Positions 28,206-36,996 of a stretch of 64,000 nucleotides of DNA are shown in pieces. Made by a program: the position numbers and the translations under genes. The DNA comes from Lunatimonas sp. (lineage in GTDB: Bacteria > Bacteroidota > Bacteroidia > Cytophagales > Cyclobacteriaceae). The stretch spans positions 39,115 to 103,114 of the forward strand of contig NZ_JAFIEU010000031.1 of NCBI RefSeq assembly GCF_020832325.1, read 5' to 3'. Under the pieces are notes generated by a model. That model was given only the letters and a program-made list of their open reading frames with translations. It ran no database searches and was not told the origin of the DNA. Position 1 is the first letter of the stretch. The number at the start of each line of letters is the position of its first letter.

Positions 28206-29539
28206 GGTTCTAGTTGGATTTCGCCTCTAGCCCGTTGCAGGGAGGCCTTGCTGGTCAAAACTCCAAACAAGGAGCGGTAGTAATTGATTCTTGCAGTTCG
28301 TAGGTCGGTTTCGGCTACGATCACTTCCAGAAAATTTTTGATTCCTTCCTCGTATTGTAGGCTGAGGATTTCGTAAATCTCTTCAGCAAGCTGTTTGTTT
28401 GCTTCTTGTGTTTTGAGTTGGTAAAGTTGCTTTTTGTAGGTGCTTAGTGCTTCCTGTAGTTCCGTGCTGATGGAATTGGTTAGGTCGGTTTTCTCCAGTT
28501 CCAGATTTCGGAGTCTCAGCGCGGCGATCCTCGAATCGTGATGTCTTTTACCACCTTGAAAGAGTGGATAGGTAAGGCGAATTCCCATAAGCGAATAGGG
28601 ATAGGCCTGTTCGTATAGCGTACTTCCCACAGGACTAAGGAAAAGTATGTTGTAATTGTAAAAAGCGGATAGTGTCGGTAGGAATCTGCGCTTCTCATAT
28701 TTCAATGCAACATCCTGTAGCGCAAGTTGAGTTTGCAATAGTTGGTACTCGATACGCTGTTCGGGTTGAAAGCCCTGGAGGGTATCCGCATGGATTTCCA
28801 TAAGCAGGTTTTCGTACGAAGCCTGTAGCTTCAGATCGGAAGAGGCCGGCCTACCTAGCAGGGCGTTAAGCTGTGCTTTTCGGATTTCTATGTCCTGCTG
28901 ATACTGATAGAGGGACGCTTGGGTGTTTTGGAGCGTCATTTTAGCCCGTTTGAGGTCTATCTGATCGGTCAGACCAGCTTCAAAGAGCAGTTCGGCATCT
29001 TCCAGTTGTTTTTGTTGCCGCCGAAGATCTTCCCGTGTGAGGCTTACCTGCTCTTGGGCCAATAGCACCTCATAAAACGTTTGGGTAACGACCACCGTCA
29101 GGTCAATCTTTAATTCTTCCAGTAATTGATCTGCTTGTTTGCGTTGATCGCTTGACTGCTGACGATCCCTGATCAATTCGTTGTTGATCAATTGTTGGTC
29201 TGCAGAGAAACTCAGGCTTGAATTAAAAGGAACACCCGTGCGCACCTCCTGAAACTCTCCTGACTCTGGATTATTGAAATCAGGGAATATGGCCACAGGT
29301 TGGCTAAAATACCGGTTATAATCCCCAATCATGCCAAGTTGCGGAAGCCAGCCAGAAAGGGCAGATTTAACCTGATGATCGGTGATGGACCGTTGGTTTT
29401 CAAATTGCTTTAGCACGGGGTTGTTGTCCATCGCCATTTCCAATACCGCTGCCAAATCCAACGCTTGTTGCTGTCCCAGTACCTTTCCGGATATCCCAAT
29501 ATAGAGGGTCAGTAACACATAGATAAAGTTTCTTACCAT
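28202..29539 (-). CDS. TolC-family outer-membrane efflux protein
   Basis: 445 residues: a signal peptide (to about 23, GKVLGQ), and two OEP repeats of coiled-coil hairpin and barrel strands, e.g. LDLAAVLEMAMDNNPVLKQFENQ and, in the second half, GIRLTYPLFQGGKRHHDSRIA (shown in part). First gene of the RND operon. An upstream regulator gene is absent; 115 bp separate it from the SDR gene on the same strand. Confidence 0.93.
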   Translation of the reverse strand: MVRNFIYVLLTLYIGISGKVLGQQQALDLAAVLEMAMDNNPVLKQFENQRSITDHQVKSALSGWLPQLGMIGDYNRYFSQPVAIFPDFNNPESGEFQEVRTGVPFNSSLSFSADQQLINNELIRDRQQSSDQRKQADQLLEELKIDLTVVVTQTFYEVLLAQEQVSLTREDLRRQQKQLEDAELLFEAGLTDQIDLKRAKMTLQNTQASLYQYQQDIEIRKAQLNALLGRPASSDLKLQASYENLLMEIHADTLQGFQPEQRIEYQLLQTQLALQDVALKYEKRRFLPTLSAFYNYNILFLSPVGSTLYEQAYPYSLMGIRLTYPLFQGGKRHHDSRIAALRLRNLELEKTDLTNSISTELQEALSTYKKQLYQLKTQEANKQLAEEIYEILSLQYEEGIKNFLEVIVAETDLRTARINYYRSLFGVLTSKASLQRARGEIQLEP

Positions 29540-29654
29540 TTTAAGATAAAAAGTTTCGTTCCGATTACCAGCTTTGGGTTCGGATTGGTTTAGAGGGCTC
29601 GTCCGCTAGAGGAGCAGACCAAAAGCCAATGCAAGTTAGTGATTTTTCGCTGTG

Positions 29655-30488
29655 TCAAGAAAGGTCTGCTACCCAGTTTGCACTTTTTTCCCAAAGATCT
29701 TCCCTCAGTTTTTTTGAGTTCGCCAGTTTGGAAGGAGTGACTGGCTTACTTTTTTTGAAGTATGCCCCATTCCATTCTTTCTTGATAGCGGATGTGGCTA
29801 GAAAAAGAGTGGTCTGTGCCCCAGCTTTGGCTGTAATCATAAAAGGTTGGGAAAGTTTGATCAATAATTTGAACACGCCAGTAAAATCTCCACCAAAGTT
29901 GGTCTTTACTACTCCCGGGTGCAGGGAAAATGTACCAAGACCTTGGGAACCGTACTTCTCTTGGAGGGATTTGGAAAATAGGATATTGTATAATTTCGCA
30001 TTGGCGTATGCGGGAAAGGAACTGTAGTTGGCTGCGTTGGTAACTTCATTAAGTTTTGGATTTGCCGCCCTATGCGCTTCCGAGCTTACATTGATGATAC
30101 GCGGGGTAGGTGTTTTAAGCAACAAGGGGAGCAATTTTTGGGTCAATAGGAAATGTCCCAAATGGTTTACCTGAAACGTGGTTTCAAATCCGTCGCGGGT
30201 GATTGTACCTTTAGGGAAGATACCTCCGGCATTGTTGATCAATAGATCCAGGGAAGTGACTTTTTCTCGGACGTAGTCAGCTGCCGCAGCTACCGATTTC
30301 AAATCCTCTAAATCACAAAAAACTACTTCAAAGCGGTCTTTCGGTAAGTCGGCCGGAAGATCGGCTAGGAGAGATTCGGCTTTCTTCTGATTTCTCACAA
30401 GCAAAAATAAACGATCGCATTTATCACTGAGACCTTTGACGGTTTCAGCACCAATCCCGGAGGTGCATCCGGTGATGACAATATTCAT
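29655..30488 (-). CDS. Short-chain dehydrogenase/reductase (retinol-dehydrogenase-like)
   Basis: 277 residues with a classical SDR Rossmann fold: TGCTSGIGAET cofactor motif at residue 6, DLLINNAGGIFP (NNAG), serine in RIINVSSEAH, and the catalytic YANAK (YxxxK; Tyr about 161). The order resembles the human RDH/WW-oxidase subgroup of SDRs, which reduce lipid carbonyls. Substrate unknown. Divergent from the acyltransferase gene. Confidence 0.9.
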   Translation of the reverse strand: MNIVITGCTSGIGAETVKGLSDKCDRLFLLVRNQKKAESLLADLPADLPKDRFEVVFCDLEDLKSVAAAADYVREKVTSLDLLINNAGGIFPKGTITRDGFETTFQVNHLGHFLLTQKLLPLLLKTPTPRIINVSSEAHRAANPKLNEVTNAANYSSFPAYANAKLYNILFSKSLQEKYGSQGLGTFSLHPGVVKTNFGGDFTGVFKLLIKLSQPFMITAKAGAQTTLFLATSAIKKEWNGAYFKKSKPVTPSKLANSKKLREDLWEKSANWVADLS

Positions 30489-30881
30489 AGAGAGGGGTGT
30501 TTACGGGTTTGTTTACGGTTACTAACTGGATAACTCTTGATATTGTTCGTTTTGCATACATTTTTCTCGATTTCATAGGTAGTGTGCGGGCTGGGATGGT
30601 CCCCCTGCGGACGAAGTTTTTTTACCTGTGGGATTTAAGCAGGTTTTTTTTAACGGTGTATGCGGAAGTTTTTTGGTGAGATTAGCAGCGTAAATTCCAG
30701 CCGGTATGCCTAAAAAAGCCGGCGATACGCTATTTTTTTCTATTTTTGTCCTATAAAATTTTACCATTTCACCCAGCATCAGCAGATTGAAGTATCCACC
30801 TATTGGATTAGAACGGTATAAGTCAGTCGTTTGTAGGCATACGCAATGTGATGGCAGGGGCATTATTGAAGGAGTTCCAAC
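30489..30881. other. Divergent intergenic region, 393 bp
   Basis: No gene supported. It holds repeated GTTTACGG words near 30500-30525, a weak 5-bp hairpin followed by eight T (about 30636-30658), a GCCGG/CCGGC hairpin (30699-30724) and an exact Bacteroidetes -7 match (see promoter entry). Promoters for the SDR (minus) and the acyltransferase operon (plus) must lie here. Confidence 0.5.
30741..30748 (+). promoter_or_regulatory. Candidate Bacteroidetes -7 promoter element (TAnnTTTG)
   Basis: TATTTTTG matches the TAnnTTTG -7 consensus exactly, about 135 bp before the acyltransferase GTG. No convincing -33 TTG was found at the usual distance, so this is tentative. Confidence 0.35.
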
Positions 30882-31706
30882 GTGGAAGACAGCAAAAAAT
30901 TTATAGACATAAAGAAGGTCATTGGCGAAAAAAACCCGGCGTTGCTCAAATGGATGCCGCGGTTTGTACTGTCCTATATCAAACGGATCGTGCACGAAAA
31001 TGACATCAACAATATTATGTCTAAACACGGTCATCTTCAGGGGTTAGATTTTGTGGATGCGCTTATCGGAGAGTTTGGTGTTCAGACATCCCTCCATGGT
31101 GCCGAAAACATACCGAAGGACCGACCGGTGATTTTTGCCTCAAACCACCCGCTCGGTGGCTTGGATGGGATCGTGCTGATGCATGTGCTGGGAAAATACA
31201 GAAGGGATCTGAGATTTCTGGTAAACGACATCCTGCTGAACATCCCCAATTTTGATGGGCTGTTTGTTCCGGTCAATAAACACGGGGGACATGGAAAACG
31301 GGGAGTGGAGCTTATCGAGCGTACTTATGCTTCGGATGAGGCGGTTTTGATTTTTCCCGCAGGCTTGGTCTCCCGCAAGCAAGAGTTAGGAATTAAGGAT
31401 TTGGAGTGGAAAAAGAGCTTTATCAACAAAGCCAAGAAATACAAAAAAGACGTGGTCCCTGTCTATATGGATGGTAAAAACTCCGCTTTTTTCTATGGTC
31501 TTGCAGACTACAGGAAAAAACTGGGGATCAAGGCCAACGTGGAGATGTTTTATCTAGCCGACGAGATGTTTGCTCAGAGAAACAAAAAAATCTCCGTCCA
31601 TATAGGAAAACCCATTTCTTACCAGTATTTTGATGATTCGAAAAGTGACAGGTACTGGGCGGAAGAAGTTAAAAAAATGGTTTACGACATCGCCCAAGAT
31701 AAATGA
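30882..31706 (+). CDS. GlsA/OlsA-like lipid O-acyltransferase (PlsC fold)
   Basis: 274 residues from a GTG start supported by AAGGAG seven bases upstream, one of the few clear ribosome-binding sites here. The PlsC-type acyltransferase core has ASNHPLGGLDG (motif I), VPVNKHGGHGKRG, the IFPAGLVSRK substrate motif and VVPVYMDGKN. This is the OlsA/GlsA group, which adds the second acyl chain to an acyl-amino acid. The next gene overlaps by 4 bp and is the matching N-acyltransferase, so together they probably make glycine or ornithine lipids. Confidence 0.83.
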   Translation: MEDSKKFIDIKKVIGEKNPALLKWMPRFVLSYIKRIVHENDINNIMSKHGHLQGLDFVDALIGEFGVQTSLHGAENIPKDRPVIFASNHPLGGLDGIVLMHVLGKYRRDLRFLVNDILLNIPNFDGLFVPVNKHGGHGKRGVELIERTYASDEAVLIFPAGLVSRKQELGIKDLEWKKSFINKAKKYKKDVVPVYMDGKNSAFFYGLADYRKKLGIKANVEMFYLADEMFAQRNKKISVHIGKPISYQYFDDSKSDRYWAEEVKKMVYDIAQDK

Positions 31707-32668
31707 CATGTATGCAAGAGATTATAGCTCCGGTAGATAGAGCACTAATACATAAGGAACTGACACCAGAAAGGTTTTTGCGGTACGTTAATAACGGAGA
31801 AAACGAGATTTACCTGGTCAACCACCATAATGCCCCAAACGTGATGCTGGAGATCGGGCGCTTGCGGGAGGTTTCCTTTCGGTCTGCGGGAGGAGGTACT
31901 GGTTTGCCTTTTGATATAGACGACAACGATACCTGTGAAAATTGTTACGATCAATTGCTTGCATGGAATCCAGAGGACCAAGAAATCATTGCAGGATACC
32001 GGTTAATCAAGTGCTTGGATGCGGGGTATAATGATCACGGGGAGATTAACCTTTCCACAGCCCATTTGTTCCGGTTTTCAGATAAGTTTAAATCGGACTA
32101 TTTGCCGTATACCATTGAGTTGGGCCGTTCGTGGGTTCAGCCAAATTACCAACCAAGCATAGATAATCGGAAGGGATTGTTTTCCTTGGACAATCTCTGG
32201 GATGGATTGGGAGCCGTAGTCATGATGAACCCAGATGTAAAGTATCTCTTTGGAAAGGTGACCATGTATCCACATTACAATACCGAGGCTAGGGATGTGT
32301 TGATTTATTTTATGAATCATTATTTTCCCGATCAGGAGCGTCTGGTTGAGCCAATTGACCTGCTAAGTTACAAGGGAGACATTTCACACATTGACGGGAT
32401 GTTTGAAAGTCTTCCCTATAAAGAAGGGTATAAACTGCTCAATACAACGGTTCGAAACCTCGGAGAAAATATCCCCCCTCTCATCAATACGTATATGAAT
32501 CTTTCTTCCACCATGAAAACCTTCGGTACGAGTATGAATTACGAGTTTGGTGCCGTAGAGGAAACCGGGATTCTGTTGACCATCGCCGATATTTACGATA
32601 CGAAGAAACACCGTCATTTGGATACCTTCGAGAGGGACCGTCACTTCGGCAAACGAAACAAACGCTAA
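31703..32668 (+). CDS. GlsB/OlsB-like N-acyltransferase (GNAT fold)
   Basis: 321 residues. The GNAT-like core shows the OlsB/GlsB family blocks EIGRLREVSFRSAGGGTG, EIIAGYRLIKC, TIELGRSWVQPNYQ and LFGKVTMYPHY. Such enzymes acylate the amino group of glycine, serine or ornithine with a 3-hydroxyacyl-ACP, the first step of aminolipid synthesis. Overlaps the O-acyltransferase by 4 bp (ATGA). Which amino acid is used cannot be read from sequence. In Bacteroides the equivalent pair makes glycine lipids. Confidence 0.83.
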   Translation: MTCMQEIIAPVDRALIHKELTPERFLRYVNNGENEIYLVNHHNAPNVMLEIGRLREVSFRSAGGGTGLPFDIDDNDTCENCYDQLLAWNPEDQEIIAGYRLIKCLDAGYNDHGEINLSTAHLFRFSDKFKSDYLPYTIELGRSWVQPNYQPSIDNRKGLFSLDNLWDGLGAVVMMNPDVKYLFGKVTMYPHYNTEARDVLIYFMNHYFPDQERLVEPIDLLSYKGDISHIDGMFESLPYKEGYKLLNTTVRNLGENIPPLINTYMNLSSTMKTFGTSMNYEFGAVEETGILLTIADIYDTKKHRHLDTFERDRHFGKRNKR

Positions 32669-32689
32669 CCCTACGCTTCTGGATCGGTG

Positions 32690-33742
32690 ATGGATAGAAA
32701 AGGAGAGATACCACTGTTTCCGTTTGGCAGGACTGGGTTGTCATTACCCCGTATGGTTTTCGGCAGTAGCGATCTGGGTAATTTGTATCGTGAAATGCCC
32801 TTAGACCAGAAATTGGGAATTATCCGCCAATGTTTGGCCCTAACGGGTTCCCACACCGTGTTTGATTCAGCAGGGAAATATGGTGCTGGATTGGCATTGG
32901 AAGTGATCGGAGAGTGTCTGCATCAACTGGGCGTGCCGGCAAATGAAGTGGTTATCAGTAACAAGCTGGGTTGGGTTAGAACACCCTTAAAGGGACCGGA
33001 GCCCACGTTTGAGCCCGGCATCTGGAAGGGATTAAAGTACGATGCGATACAAAAAATAGGCTATCGTGGAATCATAGACTGCTTTGAAGAGGGCAATGAG
33101 CTGCTCAAGCACTACGTGCCCCAACTTGTAAGTGTCCATGACCCAGATGAGTATTTGGACAGCGCCCCTACAGAATCAGTCAGAAATCATCGATTTGAAG
33201 ATATATTAGAAGCCTACCGAGCCTTGGGAGATCTCAAGCGGGAAGGAAGGATCGCTGGCATAGGTGTAGGTGCCAAGAACTGGAGAGTGATTCCGGAAAT
33301 CTACCAACACGTGGAGCTAGATTGGGTCATGGTGGCAAATAGCCTAACGTTGTATGAACACCCTGACGAGCTGCTTGCATTTATCGGAAGACTTGAACGT
33401 GAGGGTGTAGCGGTGATCAATGCAGCCGTTTTTAACGGAGGATTTTTAGTAGGTGGAGACCGATACAATTACCAACTCCTAGACCCCAATAATCCCAATG
33501 ATGTCGAGAAGCTAAGATGGAGACGAGCATTTCATCGGATTTGCTATCAGCACGATGTGAAACCCTCGCATGCTTGTATACAGTTTGGCATGTCGGTGCC
33601 GGGTATCAACAGCGTAGCGTTAAGTACTGTGGATGAGAATCGTGTAGTAGAAAACTTTCAAGCCACTCAGCACCCTTTACCCGCCGCTTTTTGGCAAGAA
33701 ATGAAATCCTCCGAATTGCTGCCTGATTTTAGCTTTCTATAA
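32690..33742 (+). CDS. Aldo/keto reductase, L-fucose / D-threo-aldose 1-dehydrogenase type
   Basis: 350 residues from the ATG at 32690 (a GTG one codon earlier also fits). AKR barrel with FGRTGLSLPRMVFGSSDLGN, active-site Asp and Tyr in FDSAGKYGAG, Lys in ISNKLGW and His in SVHDPDEYL. Closest to D-threo-aldose 1-dehydrogenases, which oxidise L-fucose to the lactone. Placed 22 bp before a FucP-type permease, which supports a fucose role. Reads in the same direction as the lipid acyltransferases but probably belongs to the sugar unit. Confidence 0.85.
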   Translation: MDRKGEIPLFPFGRTGLSLPRMVFGSSDLGNLYREMPLDQKLGIIRQCLALTGSHTVFDSAGKYGAGLALEVIGECLHQLGVPANEVVISNKLGWVRTPLKGPEPTFEPGIWKGLKYDAIQKIGYRGIIDCFEEGNELLKHYVPQLVSVHDPDEYLDSAPTESVRNHRFEDILEAYRALGDLKREGRIAGIGVGAKNWRVIPEIYQHVELDWVMVANSLTLYEHPDELLAFIGRLEREGVAVINAAVFNGGFLVGGDRYNYQLLDPNNPNDVEKLRWRRAFHRICYQHDVKPSHACIQFGMSVPGINSVALSTVDENRVVENFQATQHPLPAAFWQEMKSSELLPDFSFL

Positions 33743-33764
33743 ACCATATAACCTTGAAACGTAC

Positions 33765-35078
33765 ATGCCACAATCTACACAACCTGCAAAAGCCGCTTTG
33801 ATTTCCAAAAGGGACTTCTGGCCGTTTTTATTGCTTACCATGCTCTTTGCCCTTTGGGGAGTTGCTCATAACATGACGGATACGCTGCTAGCAGCTTTTA
33901 AGCGGATCATGAGTATGACTGATTTTCAGACCTCCTGGATTCAGTTGGCATTTTACGGATCGTATTTTTGTTTGGCGCTGCCTGCAGCTTTGTTTATTCG
34001 CAAGTATACCTACAAGTCCGGGATTCTATTGGGCTTGGGTCTTTTTGCCATTGGGGCTTTGCTATTTTATCCCGCGAGCATCCTGATGTCGTATGGTTTT
34101 TTCTTGTTTGCACTTTACGTCCTCGCAGGTGGGCTATCGGTATTGGAGACTGCCGCAAATCCCTATATTCTGGTTATAGGTCCCCAAGAGACGGCCACGC
34201 AACGCCTTAATTTGGCCCAGTCTTTCAATCCCATTGGCTCCATATTGGGTGTTTACATGAGTAAGGTGTTTATACTTTCTAAATTAAATACCGCAGAAGC
34301 CTCTGACAGAACCTCTATGGACCCGGAAAGCTTAAAGGCCATTCAGACCGAAGAGTTGGCTGGTGTAATGGGGACTTACGTCGGGGTGGCCTTGTTTTTG
34401 GTGTTGGTGTGGTTTGTGATCAAGGCTGTACGTATGCCTGTTGCTTCAGAGACAGTCGAAAAGGATGGCGTGATTTCAGGGTTCCGCAGGTTGTTGAAAA
34501 ACAGGAATTACACCTTGGGGGTTATGGCCCAGTTTTTTTATGTGGGTGCGCAGATTGGGGTGTGGTCTTTTACGATCCGGTATGTCATGGTGGAGTTAAA
34601 TATGAATGAAAGTGATGCCTCCGATTATTATTTGCTTTCTTTGATTTTGTTTGCAGCCAGTAGGTTTGTGTTCACTGCGTTGATGAAATATTTTAAGCCG
34701 TCGCTGCTGCTGGCGGTATCTGCTTTAGCAGCTACTTTATGTAGTTTGATGGTCATTTATTCCAGCGGGATGGTTGGAGTTATTTCCCTGGTTTTGGTGT
34801 CGGTATGTATGTCGTTGATGTTTCCGACAATATATGGGCTTTCTGCGGTGGGTCTTGGTAATGACACGAAGCTAGGCGGTTCCGGATTGATCATGGCTAT
34901 CTTAGGAGGTGCAGTGATTACGGCCATCCAAGGTCAGGTATCAGACACTACCGGTAGCATCGGCATGTCTTACTGGGTGCCTGTAGTCTGCTTTGTGGTA
35001 GTTATGGCGTTTGGGTTGAATAATTTCTACTCCAAACGAAAACTAGCACCTGCTCCCACTATGGTGAACCCTAGCTAG
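33765..35078 (+). CDS. fucP: L-fucose:H+ symporter-like MFS permease (FucP family)
   Basis: 437 residues with about 12 membrane helices. FucP hallmarks: ALWGVAHNMTDTLLAAFKR near the N-terminus, FYGSYFCLALPAALFIRKY, and LETAANPYILVIGP with RLNLAQSFNPIGSILGV. Imports L-fucose or a related sugar with a proton. Directly after the aldose dehydrogenase and followed by a strong terminator at 35167-35220, so the pair forms one transcription unit. No isomerase, kinase or aldolase gene is in view. Confidence 0.88.
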   Translation: MPQSTQPAKAALISKRDFWPFLLLTMLFALWGVAHNMTDTLLAAFKRIMSMTDFQTSWIQLAFYGSYFCLALPAALFIRKYTYKSGILLGLGLFAIGALLFYPASILMSYGFFLFALYVLAGGLSVLETAANPYILVIGPQETATQRLNLAQSFNPIGSILGVYMSKVFILSKLNTAEASDRTSMDPESLKAIQTEELAGVMGTYVGVALFLVLVWFVIKAVRMPVASETVEKDGVISGFRRLLKNRNYTLGVMAQFFYVGAQIGVWSFTIRYVMVELNMNESDASDYYLLSLILFAASRFVFTALMKYFKPSLLLAVSALAATLCSLMVIYSSGMVGVISLVLVSVCMSLMFPTIYGLSAVGLGNDTKLGGSGLIMAILGGAVITAIQGQVSDTTGSIGMSYWVPVVCFVVVMAFGLNNFYSKRKLAPAPTMVNPS

Positions 35079-35166
35079 GAGGCTGTTGATGCGTTAGCCA
35101 TTCTTGTTGGAATTTGGTCCCAAAAGCATTTACGGGTCCTGATTCGTTTTCAGTTTCCTACTTATT

Positions 35167-35220
35167 AAAATCCTTCGTTTGGTCAAGTCCCAACTGGCCT
35201 ACAGACGAGGGATTTTTTTT
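35167..35220 (+). terminator. Intrinsic terminator after fucP
   Basis: Twelve-bp stem with one G-U pair (arms 35167-35178 and 35205-35216), a 26-nt loop that can form an inner TTGG/CCAA stem, and a T run to 35220. Separates the sugar unit from the sigma-factor unit. Confidence 0.8.
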
Positions 35221-35246
35221 GATAAATCGCCTTATTTATTTTGGGT

Positions 35247-35271
35247 TTTTTTATTTTGTCAAAATAAAAAA
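35247..35271. promoter_or_regulatory. 25-bp perfect palindrome just before the ECF sigma start codon
   Basis: Arms TTTTTTATTTTG (35247-35258) and CAAAATAAAAAA (35260-35271) around one central T, ending 12 bp before the ATG at 35284. It could be a protein-binding operator or an mRNA hairpin that covers the ribosome-binding site. No regulator is identified. Confidence 0.5.
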
Positions 35272-35283
35272 TTATATTCCGAA

Positions 35284-35859
35284 ATGGCTCACCCGGATCA
35301 AAAATACATCGATGCGCTTTTGACGAACGATCAAAAAGTACTGAAAGAGCTATACGCCAACTACTCTGCAAAGATCAAGTGGATGGTATTGAAAAACAAC
35401 GGCTCGGAGCAAGATGCCGGTGATATCATACAAGAAAGTCTGATAGTTATATACCGACGGGCATTAAAGGGAGACTTTGTTTTGACATGCCCTTTTGATG
35501 CCTATTTTTATATGGTATGTAAAAAAAGATGGCTGAACGTGCTCTCAAAAAGAAAATCCAATCCGACGGTAACAATCGAAGAGGACCAAAGATATATACC
35601 CGGAGAGGATAGTTTCAGGCTCGCTGAGGAAACATTGGAAGATGAAGAGAGGCTTCAATTGCTCAAGGAGAAAATTAAGGAGCTAGGGGAGGCGTGCCGG
35701 GAATTATTACGGTTAAGTTGGTCAGGCAAATCCATGGAAGAAGTGGCGTCGCTGTTGAATTATACGTACGGATATGCCAGGAAAAAGAAATCCGAATGCC
35801 TAGGTAGGGTGGTAGAGTTGGTCAAGAAGTCACCAGAGTACACAAAGTTAAAATGGTAA
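35284..35859 (+). CDS. ECF-type RNA polymerase sigma factor
   Basis: 191 residues from the ATG at 35284 (MAHPDQKYID); the frame stays open upstream to 35179 but that part reads through an AT-rich palindrome and is unlikely to be translated. Region 2 is DAGDIIQESLIVIYRRA (about 42-58), region 4 is GEACRELLRLSWSGKSMEEV with LNYTYGYARKKKSECL (about 134-170). The next gene, 3 bp on, looks like its membrane anti-sigma partner. First gene of the accessory region that ends in the protease pair. Confidence 0.88.
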   Translation: MAHPDQKYIDALLTNDQKVLKELYANYSAKIKWMVLKNNGSEQDAGDIIQESLIVIYRRALKGDFVLTCPFDAYFYMVCKKRWLNVLSKRKSNPTVTIEEDQRYIPGEDSFRLAEETLEDEERLQLLKEKIKELGEACRELLRLSWSGKSMEEVASLLNYTYGYARKKKSECLGRVVELVKKSPEYTKLKW

Positions 35860-35862
35860 TTC

Positions 35863-36627
35863 ATGGAAACGGATAGATATAACGATTTTGAACGGTATCT
35901 GATCGGAGATATGTCCACAGAAGAACGGACAACCTTTGAAATGAAACTGAGTGATGATCCGGAGTTAAAGAAGGATTTCATGATTTACCGTCGAATCGAA
36001 GCGGAAATGAATGCCTCGTATCGCTCATCGGAAAAGGAAAGGGGTCTGAAGGATTCACTGAATAGGTTAAATGAGGATTTCATCATTTCACGTAGAGACA
36101 AGACTTCCCGGCATCTTTTCCTGTCTCCGGTGTTAAAAGGTGTTGCGGCTGTTTTTTTCTTGCTAACCGGCGTCTATCTGTTGTATATGACCGTATCGAA
36201 AGATATTTCTCAAGAAGTGTCTACGTATTATGCGGAGAACTACGTGACCCTTAGCCAAACCATGGGGTTGGCAGAAGAAGGAATACAGGTAGGAATCGCT
36301 GCCTATAATCAGGGAGACTATCGTGAGGCTGTAGCTATTTTTACAGATGTTTTGGATCGCGACCCCGAAAATAGCGAAGCATTGAAAAACCTGGGGTTGA
36401 GTTACCTTGCAATGAAGGATTATGCATCTGCATTGCATGCATTCGATCAATATAGTCGTATTCCCGATTTATTCGTCAACGATGGACTTCTGCTTCAAGC
36501 AATCACGCTTTTATTGCGGAATGAACCCAGCGACTCGGAAAAAGCGGAAGGAGTATTGAAGGAGATCGTGTTGGGAAATCAACCTGGGAAAGTGCAGGCG
36601 GAGGCTTGGCTTAAGAAATTAAAGTGA
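35863..36627 (+). CDS. Membrane anti-sigma-like protein with periplasmic TPR tail
   Basis: 254 residues. The N-terminal 45 (RYLIGDMSTEERTTFEMKLS, then DPELKKDF) match the short helical domain seen in Bacteroidetes anti-sigma-like proteins; no zinc motif is present. One membrane helix at about 93-110 follows a basic stretch (ISRRDKTSRH), so the N-terminus should be cytoplasmic. The C-terminal half holds TPRs (about 138-215; AAYNQGDYREAVAIFTDVL, KNLGLSYLAMKDYASALHAF). Inferred role: holds the sigma factor and senses a signal outside through TPRs. Confidence 0.72.
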   Translation: METDRYNDFERYLIGDMSTEERTTFEMKLSDDPELKKDFMIYRRIEAEMNASYRSSEKERGLKDSLNRLNEDFIISRRDKTSRHLFLSPVLKGVAAVFFLLTGVYLLYMTVSKDISQEVSTYYAENYVTLSQTMGLAEEGIQVGIAAYNQGDYREAVAIFTDVLDRDPENSEALKNLGLSYLAMKDYASALHAFDQYSRIPDLFVNDGLLLQAITLLLRNEPSDSEKAEGVLKEIVLGNQPGKVQAEAWLKKLK

Positions 36628-36996
36628 TGCATTGTATGTGTAGTTTAATAGAGAAAACAGCCCGTCTGTGAGATTGCGAAGTGCCTTTTGGATCGTATAA
36701 ATGGAGTGATTTTGGAGAGGGGATTTTAGTGTTTATGGTGGATTGAATAGTGTTATTTGAGTTTTCAAGACACGAAAATGTAGGTTGGATTTTGATTGTA
36801 TACAGATGTGAAGAACTAAAATATATGTTTATAGAAAGATTTCTTTCACTTATCAATGTTAAGCATTGAACTTTCGAAGGTTTCGTGTGAAAATTTATTT
36901 TTGCATATCATTGTAAACATTGTATAATTTTACGTAGTTAGCTATTCTTTACAGGAAAAAATTGGAATCTGGGGAGTTGAAATTAAGAAAAAAGTC
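36628..36996. other. AT-rich intergenic region, 369 bp
   Basis: No gene supported on either strand. No clear terminator follows the anti-sigma gene. TTGTATAATTTTAC near 36918-36935 could belong to a promoter for the next gene, but no confident -33/-7 pair was found. Confidence 0.45.

Noticed and set aside
30573..31034. Minus-strand 153-codon ORF opposite the GlsA-like gene start
   Set aside because: It runs antisense into the acyltransferase, has no recognisable motif, and the plus-strand gene has a clear ribosome-binding site and family blocks.
35179..35283. N-terminal extension of the ECF sigma factor
   Set aside because: The extra 35 codons translate a terminator T run and an AT-rich palindrome and have no sigma homology; ATG at 35284 fits the family.
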